Below are positions 1-6,554 of a stretch of 10,296 nt of DNA, one piece after another; position 1 is the stretch's first letter; every line of letters begins with the position of its first letter. The notes under the pieces were generated by a model. The model saw nothing but the letters and a program-made list of their open reading frames with translations. It did no database searches and was not told the DNA's origin. The stretch lies in contig CAMMFK010000050.1 in assembly GCA_946496115.1 (NCBI GenBank), positions 1-10,296 of the forward strand, written 5' to 3'. The position numbers and the translations under genes are program-made. This stretch comes from an uncultured Clostridium sp. Its GTDB lineage: Bacteria > Bacillota > Clostridia > TANB77 > CAG-508.

Positions 1-5
1 TAAAA

Positions 6-12
6 AAGGAGG
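6..12 (+). promoter_or_regulatory. Ribosome binding site of the ABC permease gene
   Basis: AAGGAGG lies 9 bases before the ATG at 22. Together with the TAA at 1-3 it suggests the permease is translated within an operon whose previous gene, probably the ABC ATPase, ends at the window edge. Only the TAA of that gene could be inside the window, so this part is inference. Confidence 0.8.
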
Positions 13-21
13 TAAAAAATA

Positions 22-705
22 ATGTGGGCAATAGTTAAAAAAGAATTTAAGTCATACTTTTTATCTCCAATTGGATACATATATATTGGCGTATTTTTGT
101 TAACATGTAGTATATTCTTTTATTTAGATATATTTGTAAACTTAAGTACGGATTTTCCATATATGTTTAGATCAGCAGTAACTATATTAACATTTATAGT
201 GCCATTAATTACAATGAGAATGTTCTCAGAAGAAAGAAAAAATGGAACGGAACAATTATTACTAACATCACCAAGAAGCATAACACAAGTGGTATTAGGT
301 AAATTTATAGCAGCAGCTTTAGTGGTCCTAGTTTCAGTATTACTTACACTAATTTACTTTGGAATACTTAGCTATTTTGGAGAGCCACAACTAGGTAAAT
401 CGTTAATTGCAATACTTGGCTTTGCACTTTTGTCAATCGCATATGTATCATTTGGTATGTTTGCATCTAGCCTAACTGAAAATCAAGTTGTATCAGCAGT
501 AATAACCATAGCAGTATTTGTTTTATTGTGGTTCTTACCAAGCTTTAGTAGCATTTTTATAGATTTTTCATTAATGGAAGCCTTTTTTGAGTCATTCTAT
601 TTAGGAACAATATCAATTAAAAATTTAGTATTATTAGTATCATTTACTGCGCTATTTGTAGTATTTACAATAATGGTATTACAAAGAAGAAAAAGCGTAA
701 AATAG
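22..705 (+). CDS. ABC-2 type transporter permease, GldF-like
   Basis: This is the membrane-spanning subunit of an ABC-2 exporter, expected to pair with a separate ATPase. The 227-residue protein shows about six hydrophobic segments, near residues 16-37, 50-66, 91-117, 127-149, 154-172 and 200-220. The first cytoplasmic loop carries the family-typical stretch at 65-84 (MRMFSEERKNGTEQLLLTSP), as in permeases of the GldF/NosY group. Length is normal for the family. The next gene begins 10 bases after the stop and encodes the GldG-like partner, so the two form one unit. The Gld names come from Bacteroidetes gliding motility; homologues are common in non-gliding bacteria, and no gliding role is implied here. 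The substrate cannot be read from the sequence. Confidence 0.88.
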   Translation: MWAIVKKEFKSYFLSPIGYIYIGVFLLTCSIFFYLDIFVNLSTDFPYMFRSAVTILTFIVPLITMRMFSEERKNGTEQLLLTSPRSITQVVLGKFIAAALVVLVSVLLTLIYFGILSYFGEPQLGKSLIAILGFALLSIAYVSFGMFASSLTENQVVSAVITIAVFVLLWFLPSFSSIFIDFSLMEAFFESFYLGTISIKNLVLLVSFTALFVVFTIMVLQRRKSVK

Positions 706-715
706 GAGGTGCAAA

Positions 716-2185
716 ATGAGAAGGTTAATAGAAATAATCAAAAAAAAGTGGATAAAAGATAGCTTACTTACAACAGCACTAGGAGCTATTCTAATAGCAA
801 TATTTATATTAGTAAATCTATTGTTTATGAATTTGGATTTTGCACCTTGGGATTTTACAGAACAAAGGCTATATTCATTATCTGATGAATCAAAAGAACA
901 AATAGCAAGTGTACAGCAAAATGTAACAATGTATTTCTTTGGATATGATGAAGCATCTACTGCAATAACACTTGCTAAACAGTACCATGATGCAAATGAC
1001 AAAATAACAATTCAAATAATAGATACATCTGAAAGACCGGATTTAGCAGCACAGTATAATGTAAATACAAGTAGCCAGCTAGTGGCGGTTCAAGCAACGG
1101 AAAGATATAAAATAATAGATTCAAGTGAAATGTATGCATATGATAGTTCTAGTGGTCAATACATGGATGTTACTGAACAAAAATTAACAAATGCTATACT
1201 TGATGTTACAATAGCACAAAAACCACAAATATATTTCTTAACAGGGCATGGAGAATATAGCATAGACAGCTCATCAGGAGCAATGGGAACACTTGCTACT
1301 TACATTGAAAACGACGTAAATGATGTAAACTCCATAGATTTACTTACATCAGATATGCCAGAAACATGTGATGTGCTAGTAATCGCAAATCCAACAAGTG
1401 ATTTTACAGATCTAGAAACAGAAAAAATACAAAATTACATAAATGCTGGTGGAAAAATAGTTTGGATGCAAAATCCATATATGTTTATAAAAGATTGGAC
1501 AGAAAGCACAACATATCCAAATATAACAAAAATATTATCTCAATTTGGAATAAGTTTTTCTAGCGGTGTTGTATGTGAACAAAGTTCAAGCAATATGATT
1601 GCAGGAACACCGGACTTAATTGTTCCGCGAATGACATATAACCAAATAGTGCAAGATTTATATACAGATGGAATGATTGCATTACTAGACTCAGGAAAAA
1701 TAAATACAGTATCAGATGAAGAGTTGGAAAAATTAGGAGTTACAGCTAGCCCATTCTTACAATCAACAGATACATCATTTTACAGAGAAGAAATGAATTC
1801 AGATATATCACAAAAATTAGATAGTGATGAAGAAGGTCCATTTGTTACTGCGGAAATATTAACAAAAAAGATTGATGAAGATACAGAATCAACACTTGTT
1901 GCATATTCAAATGCGTTATTTGCAACAAACTATATTGTACAAATTGCAGGAAGCTATGGTACACCTATTTCAATAAGACAAAACAAAGATATTATACTAA
2001 ATACAATAGCATATCTTTCAGATAGAGAAGATACTATTAGAATAAGAAAAGACACAGGGCTAGTAACATTTAATGCTATAACTGAACAGGAAAATAGAAT
2101 TGTACTTTGGATAATATTCGCAATTCCTGTAGTTATAATTCTTGCAGGAATAGTAGTGGCAATTGTAAGGAAAAGAAAAAAATAA
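716..2185 (+). CDS. GldG-like auxiliary subunit of ABC exporter (ABC_transp_aux family)
   Basis: Residue 18-38 forms an N-terminal membrane segment and 462-484 a C-terminal one, followed by a basic tail. The roughly 420 residues between them should lie outside the membrane. After the first segment comes the motif DFTEQRLYSLSDESKE (46-61), characteristic of GldG/IFT52-like proteins, and a TGHGE motif lies at 176-180 in the conserved core. The 489-residue length fits the family. The SD AGGAGGT (704-710) overlaps the TAG of the permease gene, so expression is tightly coupled to it. The expected role is as a membrane-anchored accessory to the ABC-2 permease. The DUF4340 protein that often follows GldG elsewhere is not seen; a different protein follows. 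Family assignment is good; cargo is unknown. Confidence 0.85.
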   Translation: MRRLIEIIKKKWIKDSLLTTALGAILIAIFILVNLLFMNLDFAPWDFTEQRLYSLSDESKEQIASVQQNVTMYFFGYDEASTAITLAKQYHDANDKITIQIIDTSERPDLAAQYNVNTSSQLVAVQATERYKIIDSSEMYAYDSSSGQYMDVTEQKLTNAILDVTIAQKPQIYFLTGHGEYSIDSSSGAMGTLATYIENDVNDVNSIDLLTSDMPETCDVLVIANPTSDFTDLETEKIQNYINAGGKIVWMQNPYMFIKDWTESTTYPNITKILSQFGISFSSGVVCEQSSSNMIAGTPDLIVPRMTYNQIVQDLYTDGMIALLDSGKINTVSDEELEKLGVTASPFLQSTDTSFYREEMNSDISQKLDSDEEGPFVTAEILTKKIDEDTESTLVAYSNALFATNYIVQIAGSYGTPISIRQNKDIILNTIAYLSDREDTIRIRKDTGLVTFNAITEQENRIVLWIIFAIPVVIILAGIVVAIVRKRKK

Positions 2186-2192
2186 AAATTTC

Positions 2193-2221
2193 TTTACAAT
2201 GAAACTTTTTTATTATAGAAT
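2193..2221 (+). promoter_or_regulatory. Candidate sigma-A promoter for the DUF5711-like/CvpA pair
   Basis: TTTACA (2193-2198) and TAGAAT (2216-2221) are separated by 17 bases, each one mismatch from TTGACA/TATAAT. Transcription would begin near 2228, just ahead of the SD at 2231-2237. This fits translation starting at 2244 and not at the ATG at 2199, which would lie inside the promoter. In such AT-rich DNA chance matches are common. Confidence 0.45.
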
Positions 2222-2230
2222 ATTAAATAA

Positions 2231-2237
2231 AAAAGGA
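2231..2237 (+). promoter_or_regulatory. Ribosome binding site that fixes the start at 2244
   Basis: AAAAGGA ends 6 bases before the ATG at 2244. The alternative in-frame ATG at 2199 has only AT-rich sequence with no purine-rich SD before it. The later start also puts a basic MKKK directly before the membrane segment. Confidence 0.7.
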
Positions 2238-2243
2238 ACGGTA

Positions 2244-3371
2244 ATGAAGAAAAAAATAGTATTGATAATAGGTATAATTGTAGCAATTGCAGTTATTACA
2301 GTTATTTCCTTGTATATAGCAAATGAAGATGTACGAGATTGGATGGATGAATACATATTTAGAAAAAATATAGTAAATGAAAATTTGCCAACAATTTCAA
2401 TTGAAAATGAAAATGCAAGTATATATGCTTATGATAACCATATAGTAGTATTACAGAACAATGAGCTTACAATATACAATTCCTCTGGTAAAGAAGAAAC
2501 AACTATAAATGTGCAAGTAAATAATCCAATATTTGAGTCATGTGGAAGATACTTGCTTTTAGCAGATAAAGGAAGCCAAAATGTTTATTTAATATATAAT
2601 ACCAGCCTTAGGTGGCAAAAAACCATGGAAGGTAATGTATCATATATAACTGTAAACAAAAATGGTGCAGTAGGGGTAGTTTTAACTGGAACAACCTATA
2701 AATCGGTAATTGTAATGTATGGATTAACAGGGGATGAAGAATTTAAAACGTACTTATCATCTACTGTTGCAACAGGTTTAGCAATATCTGATAATAACAA
2801 TTATTTAAGTTTTGCAGAAGCAAATACATCTGGAACTGTTATATCATCAACTGTAAAAACAATATCGGTAGAAAAGGCTAAAAGTACACCTTCAGAAGCC
2901 ATTATATATACTTATAACCCAGAAAATAATAGCTTAATAATCAATATAGAGTACAATGGAAATGAATTAATATGTCAATATGATAATTCTGTATATAAAT
3001 TAATAGACGGGAATTCACAAAAAATAACAGATGTAGATGACAAAACTTTATTTTTGGATATTAAAATGGGAGACTACATTAGCAAAATACAAGAAAATCA
3101 ATCAGGCATATTAAGTAGTGAATATGAGGTAAAAGTAATAAATGAAAAAAATTCTAGTGAAAGCACATACCTTTTAGAGCAAATGCCTAGTGGACTTTAC
3201 TGTAGTGAAAATGTTTTAGCTGTAGATATGGGAAATGAAATAGTGTTTTTAAACCATAGTGCATGGCTTTTAAAACATTTTACATCAAGGCAAAATTATA
3301 AGAACATTGTTGTGGGAGACAGCGTGGCAGGAATAATATACAGAGATAGAGTAGAAATAATTAGTTTATAA
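2244..3371 (+). CDS. Single-pass membrane protein resembling DUF5711 family
   Basis: From the chosen start the protein has 375 residues. It begins with MKKK and a membrane segment near 5-26, followed by an extracytoplasmic domain. That domain is built of short repeated beta-strand-like units, for example IYAYDNHIVVLQNNELTIYN, then blocks on the pattern of a hydrophobic strand, a turn with N/D/G and another strand. It reads like a divergent beta-propeller (WD40/PQQ-like). I recognise it as resembling DUF5711, a Clostridia-restricted family with no known function that often sits beside a CvpA-family gene, as it does here. It starts 58 bases after the GldG-like gene and may be read both from that operon and from its own promoter at 2193-2221. 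No catalytic motif is visible. The propeller fold is inference; no ligand can be proposed. Confidence 0.7.
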   Translation: MKKKIVLIIGIIVAIAVITVISLYIANEDVRDWMDEYIFRKNIVNENLPTISIENENASIYAYDNHIVVLQNNELTIYNSSGKEETTINVQVNNPIFESCGRYLLLADKGSQNVYLIYNTSLRWQKTMEGNVSYITVNKNGAVGVVLTGTTYKSVIVMYGLTGDEEFKTYLSSTVATGLAISDNNNYLSFAEANTSGTVISSTVKTISVEKAKSTPSEAIIYTYNPENNSLIINIEYNGNELICQYDNSVYKLIDGNSQKITDVDDKTLFLDIKMGDYISKIQENQSGILSSEYEVKVINEKNSSESTYLLEQMPSGLYCSENVLAVDMGNEIVFLNHSAWLLKHFTSRQNYKNIVVGDSVAGIIYRDRVEIISL

Positions 3372-3403
3372 TTTATGTATGCAATTACAAAATTATAAAA
3401 TAA

Positions 3404-3410
3404 AAGGAGG
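3404..3410 (+). promoter_or_regulatory. Ribosome binding site of the CvpA-family gene
   Basis: AAGGAGG is placed 8 bases before the ATG at 3419, a near-ideal SD. It lies in a 47-base gap after the DUF5711-like gene in which I see no convincing terminator or promoter, which supports co-transcription. Confidence 0.75.
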
Positions 3411-3418
3411 AAAATAAA

Positions 3419-4069
3419 ATGGCGGTGGATTTAATTATTATAATAATAATGGTATCATCAATATTTATAGGAGTAAAAAAAGGTCTAATATCTTGCGTTA
3501 TAGACATAGCAGCAATTGTAGTAGCTTTAATACTTGCAATAATACTATGCAGACCAATAACAAATGCAGTTATTGAAAACACAAATTTTGATGAAAATTT
3601 ATCTCAAACAATTTCACAAAACATACCATTAAGCGATACAGACTTTAAAGTAGATGAAAACTCAAATTTACCAAAAGGAATAGTAGACTATATCAATGGT
3701 ATAACAGAAAATGTAAACACATCAAAAGAAGAAGCTTTTAATGCAATAGGAAAAGAACTTGCAGGTGGAATAATTACAGTCATTGTATTTATAGCAATAT
3801 TCATTATAGTAAGAATTATTTTAGCAATAATTAAAGTTGTAGCAAAAATAATAGACAAAATACCATTACTAAGTCAAGTAAACAAAGTTGGTGGAGCAGT
3901 TTTAGGTGCAATAGAAGGTGCAATAATAATCTATGCAATATTTGCAGTTATATCAATGATTGCACCAGTAATATCAAACACAGGATTATTAGAATTAATA
4001 TATAACTCAAATATAGGTTCAATAATGTATAATAATAATTTTGTGCTTAATTCTATATATAAGAGTTAA
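3419..4069 (+). CDS. CvpA family membrane protein
   Basis: The 216-residue protein has hydrophobic segments near 3-18, 24-46, 114-142 and 158-185. A longer polar stretch (about 50-112) lies between the second and third segments. The N-terminal layout (short helix, then GVKKGLISCVIDI at 18-30) and the stretch PLLSQVNKVGGAVLGAIEGA (149-168) match the CvpA/colicin V production family. In E. coli CvpA is an inner-membrane protein needed for colicin V production, while clostridial homologues have no agreed biochemical role. The polar insert lengthens it somewhat beyond the roughly 160-180 residues common in the family. It follows the DUF5711-like gene in the same orientation. The stop codon lies inside a perfect AT-only palindrome (4066-4087). 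Confidence 0.82.
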   Translation: MAVDLIIIIIMVSSIFIGVKKGLISCVIDIAAIVVALILAIILCRPITNAVIENTNFDENLSQTISQNIPLSDTDFKVDENSNLPKGIVDYINGITENVNTSKEEAFNAIGKELAGGIITVIVFIAIFIIVRIILAIIKVVAKIIDKIPLLSQVNKVGGAVLGAIEGAIIIYAIFAVISMIAPVISNTGLLELIYNSNIGSIMYNNNFVLNSIYKS

Positions 4070-4087
4070 AATTATTCATAATTTTAA
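4066..4087 (+). repeat. AT-only perfect palindrome overlapping the CvpA-family stop codon
   Basis: TTAAAATTAT (4066-4075) is exactly complementary to ATAATTTTAA (4078-4087), with two bases between. It could fold at the end of the transcript, but it has no G/C and no following U-run, so it is not a convincing intrinsic terminator. It may act as a weak 3' end or be incidental. Confidence 0.4.
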
Positions 4088-4099
4088 GATATATAATTC

Positions 4100-4256
4100 C
4101 AATATATATTCTGCCACAATTCACTGCGCGGGTCGCTTCGCTCCAGCTTGCACGCTTCACTCAGCTTTAAAAGAGATAAAGACACATGACGCGCTTAAAC
4201 CTTATGTTTAAGCGGCGTATAGCTTCGTTCGCTGAATTGTTTTAGAATATATATTG
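4100..4256. repeat. GC-rich intergenic element bounded by imperfect inverted repeats (MITE-like or structured)
   Basis: The outer arms are CAATATATATTCT (4100-4112) and its exact complement AGAATATATATTG (4244-4256). After three unpaired bases on each side, ACAATTCA (4116-4123) pairs with TGAATTGT (4233-4240). The interior is far richer in G/C than the surroundings; 26 of 40 bases at 4121-4160 are G or C. It holds three imperfect direct copies of a GCTTCrYTC unit (4135-4149, 4154-4167 and 4222-4235) and a strong hairpin at 4189-4218. No ORF of useful size is visible. It sits between the CvpA-family gene and thyX. It could be a miniature mobile element or genome-wide intergenic repeat, or a folded RNA. 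No target-site duplication is obvious. Confidence 0.6.
4189..4218. repeat. Strong hairpin inside the GC-rich intergenic element
   Basis: CGCTTAAAC (4192-4200) and GTTTAAGCG (4206-4214) form a perfect 9-bp stem around the loop CTTAT. After a single bulged G at 4215 the stem continues by three pairs (4189-4191 with 4216-4218). No U-run follows, so this is not a standard terminator. Confidence 0.65.
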
Positions 4257-4298
4257 TAATATTGATAAATAAAATATTAGTAAGGAGTAATTAGAAGT

Positions 4299-4970
4299 AT
4301 GAAAATAGTAGAACCATGGATTGAAGTAGAAAAAATAGATGGAATTAAAATAATGAAAAGAATAGAAAGAGCTTGCAGAACTTGTTATCGTTCAGAAGGA
4401 AATATAACAGAAGATAGTTATAAAAATTTATTAAAAAACTGCATAAATAGAGGACACGAATCAGTATTAGAACACGAAAAAGTTACAATAAGAATGTATT
4501 GTGACATAGGAGTTTACAAAGACCTAACAAGACATAGATTCGGAAGCTTTTCAATAGAATCAACAAGATACTGCAGTTATGATAAAGACAAATATGGAAA
4601 TGAGGTAAAATGCATAAATCCAGCATATATTGAAGATGAAAAAGTATATGCTGAATGGAAAAAAGCTATGGAAGACATGGAAAAACATTATTTAGAAATG
4701 AAGAAACTAAATGCGTCAACAGATATGTGCAGACTAGTTTTACCACATAGCACAGCAGCAGAAGTAACAATGACAGCAGATATAAGAGAATGGAAACACA
4801 TATTAGAATTAAGAACTTCAAATCATGCACATCCTGCTATAAGACAACTTCTAATACCACTTTTAAAATATTTCCAAAAAGAAATGCCTGAAATATTTGG
4901 AAACGTGGAGTATGATAAAGACTTTAAACAAGAATGGTATGCAGAACTAAGATTTGCACCGGAATTATAA
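4299..4970 (+). CDS. thyX: FAD-dependent thymidylate synthase ThyX
   Basis: ThyX methylates dUMP to dTMP using methylene-tetrahydrofolate as carbon donor and NADPH-reduced FAD as hydride carrier, releasing tetrahydrofolate; it works in the cytoplasm as a homotetramer. The signature RHR-X7-S is present as RHR at 78-80 and Ser88, followed by Arg90. GHESVLEH (52-59) supplies the conserved His53, CRLVLP (144-149) matches the conserved RxxLP region, and Arg172 in ELRTSNHAH (170-178) sits where the dUMP-binding arginine is expected. The 223-residue length is typical and nothing appears missing. The start is backed by AGGAG at 4283-4287, at a rather long spacing of 11 bases. It stands alone without folate genes around it. 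A classical ThyA cannot be excluded elsewhere in the genome. Confidence 0.96.
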   Translation: MKIVEPWIEVEKIDGIKIMKRIERACRTCYRSEGNITEDSYKNLLKNCINRGHESVLEHEKVTIRMYCDIGVYKDLTRHRFGSFSIESTRYCSYDKDKYGNEVKCINPAYIEDEKVYAEWKKAMEDMEKHYLEMKKLNASTDMCRLVLPHSTAAEVTMTADIREWKHILELRTSNHAHPAIRQLLIPLLKYFQKEMPEIFGNVEYDKDFKQEWYAELRFAPEL

Positions 4971-4998
4971 AAGACTAAAAATCTTGATATTATAATTC
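4962..4998 (+). other. Possible weak hairpin at the thyX 3' end
   Basis: GAATTATAA (4962-4970, including the thyX stop) pairs with TTATAATTC (4990-4998). Inside it AAGA (4971-4974) pairs with TCTT (4982-4985). The following bases are only moderately U-rich, so termination would be inefficient. The right arm overlaps the spacer of the next promoter, so the structure might also affect that site. Confidence 0.3.
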
Positions 4999-5012
4999 AT
5001 ATTTGATATACT
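4984..5012 (+). promoter_or_regulatory. Sigma-A type promoter of the LCP gene
   Basis: TTGATA (4984-4989) and TATACT (5007-5012) are spaced by 17 bases. The first is two mismatches from TTGACA at most and the second one mismatch from TATAAT. The start of transcription would fall near 5019, giving a leader of about 30 bases ending in the SD AGGAG at 5032-5036. This implies the LCP gene is transcribed separately from thyX. Confidence 0.6.
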
Positions 5013-5048
5013 AAATGCAGACTAAAATTTTAGGAGTGATATAAATAA

Positions 5049-6374
5049 ATGAGTAATAATAAAAAATCAAAGGAAAAGAAACAAAAAAGAAAAGGACGCA
5101 GAATTTTTGGAAAGATTGTACTTATACTTTTATTAATAATTATAATATTAGCAGGAGTATTTGCCTACAAAGTATATAAAAATGGTGGAGGACTAACAGG
5201 AATTGTAACAACACTTGTTGGTACAGATCCAGAAAAAATTAAAAACTTGCCAGACTTTTATTGCCTGCTACTTGGAAAAAGTGAGGCAATGACAGATACA
5301 ATAATGGTTGCAAAATATAGTCCAAGCACAGGAAATGCAGCACTTTTATCTATACCTAGAGATAGCTTTGTTGGAAGTAATCCAAACACAGCAACAGCAT
5401 CAGACAAAATTAATTCAAAATATCAGATAAGCCCACAAAGAACAATTGATGCAGTAAATGAATTAACAGGACTTAACTTAAAATATTATATAACTGTAGA
5501 TACAAAAGCATTAAGAGATTTAGTTGATGCAATAGGCGGAGTATATTTTGATGTACCAATAAAAATGGACTATGATGACAGTTCACAAGATTTATATATA
5601 CATTTAGAACCAGGTTACCAATTATTAGATGGACAAAAAGCAGAATGGTTAGTAAGATTTAGACACAATAATAATGGAACATCATATTCATATGAATATG
5701 GAGATAACGACCTAGGAAGAATGAGAACACAAAGAGAATTTTTAATGGCAGTTGCTAAACAAACACTAAAATTAGAAAATATTACAAAAATAAACGACAT
5801 AATGAATGTTATAGAACAAGAGGTAGAAACAAATATTGACTTTGACACCATGATGGAATATGCACCAGCTTTACTTAATATAAATGCAGATAATATTCAA
5901 ACCAACATGTTACCTGGAACACCACAATATTGCAATGGAGTTGCAGTTTACTTAGTTGATAAAGATGAAGCAAAAGATGTTGTAAATGAACTATTTTTAA
6001 CATCATCAAACACTTCAACAAATGACCAAGAAAACACAATTTCTAATGAAGTGGTAAATGAAATACAAACTGGAAACACAAATAAAACTTCATCAGAAAT
6101 AAATACACAAAAAGAATTTAAAATTGAAATACTTAATGGAACAGGTAGTCAAACAAAATTAAACCAAGCCATAGACCAATTAGAAGCACAAGGGTATGAA
6201 GTCGCTAAAAAAGGTAATACTAATATAACTTCTTCTACCACAATAATAAACAGAACAAACAACTCTAAACAAGACGAAGACTCTATTATAGCATTACTTG
6301 GAACTGGTGATGCAATTACAGGAGAAGATAATGCAAAGGTGGATTTTACAATAATTTTGGGAAGAGATTATTAA
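5049..6374 (+). CDS. LytR-CpsA-Psr (LCP) family protein with C-terminal LytR_C domain
   Basis: LCP proteins transfer glycopolymers such as teichoic acid or capsule from lipid pyrophosphate carriers onto peptidoglycan at the outer face of the membrane. The 441 residues comprise a strongly basic cytoplasmic tail (1-22), one membrane segment (23-40), an LCP domain (about 68-240), a low-complexity Asn/Thr/Ser linker (about 318-354) and a LytR_C domain (about 356-439). Conserved LCP features seen are DTIM with Asp83, SIPRD with Arg104, VRFRH with Arg203 and Arg205, and GRMRTQREF with Arg224 and Gln228. The aspartate and arginine that usually precede Asp83 (GxD and RxD) are Lys77 and Met81 here. 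That seems to occur in a clostridial subgroup and does not suggest a dead gene. AGGAG at 5032-5036 is 12 bases before the ATG, a long spacing. A strong terminator follows. Confidence 0.92.
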   Translation: MSNNKKSKEKKQKRKGRRIFGKIVLILLLIIIILAGVFAYKVYKNGGGLTGIVTTLVGTDPEKIKNLPDFYCLLLGKSEAMTDTIMVAKYSPSTGNAALLSIPRDSFVGSNPNTATASDKINSKYQISPQRTIDAVNELTGLNLKYYITVDTKALRDLVDAIGGVYFDVPIKMDYDDSSQDLYIHLEPGYQLLDGQKAEWLVRFRHNNNGTSYSYEYGDNDLGRMRTQREFLMAVAKQTLKLENITKINDIMNVIEQEVETNIDFDTMMEYAPALLNINADNIQTNMLPGTPQYCNGVAVYLVDKDEAKDVVNELFLTSSNTSTNDQENTISNEVVNEIQTGNTNKTSSEINTQKEFKIEILNGTGSQTKLNQAIDQLEAQGYEVAKKGNTNITSSTTIINRTNNSKQDEDSIIALLGTGDAITGEDNAKVDFTIILGRDY

Positions 6375-6433
6375 GCAAAAAACTATATATATTATTGCAA
6401 AATACAATAATTTACTCATTAATTCTATAATTA

Positions 6434-6491
6434 AATAGGGGGCACTAATCAATAATTATAATTGATTTGTGCCCTCTATTCGATTTTTTTT
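6434..6491 (+). terminator. Strong intrinsic terminator of the LCP gene
   Basis: Bases 6434-6453 pair with 6461-6480: an outer 12-base stem containing one G-U pair (GGGGCAC region), a single T-T mismatch at 6446/6468 and an inner AATCAAT/ATTGATT stem, with a 7-base loop. Eight T residues follow at 6484-6491. The layout points to plus-strand termination. Confidence 0.92.
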
Positions 6492-6500
6492 CAATACATT

Positions 6501-6547
6501 AAAAAAGACCAATATATCTTCTAATTTCTAGAAAATATAAAGGCCTT
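6501..6547 (-). terminator. Intrinsic terminator of the D,D-carboxypeptidase gene
   Basis: Read on the minus strand, AAGGCC (6542-6547) pairs with GGUCUU (6505-6510, one G-U). An inner stem of about 11 pairs surrounds the loop GAAAU, and a run of six U follows (6501-6506). It begins 7 bases after the minus-strand stop at 6555, where a terminator is expected. Confidence 0.8.
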
Positions 6548-6554
6548 ATAATAA

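Noticed and set aside
679..1002. Open frame of 107 residues on the minus strand
   Set aside because: It lies inside the GldG-like gene on the opposite strand, has no ribosome binding site and shows no recognisable domain; it is a shadow of the real gene.
2200..2221. TGAAACTTTTTT upstream of the DUF5711-like gene as a second ECF sigma promoter
   Set aside because: The 12 bases match the -35 region of the sigma operon promoter, but no CGT occurs 15-17 bases downstream. The same stretch fits a sigma-A promoter better.
4113..4233. CRISPR array or tRNA within the GC-rich intergenic segment
   Set aside because: The repeated GCTTC units are short, diverged and unevenly spaced, without spacers, and no cloverleaf with an anticodon arm or TTCRA loop could be drawn.
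6391..6411. Small hairpin ATTATTG/CAATAAT after the LCP stop codon
   Set aside because: Seven A/T-rich pairs without a U-run are not meaningful beside the far stronger terminator about 25 bases downstream.
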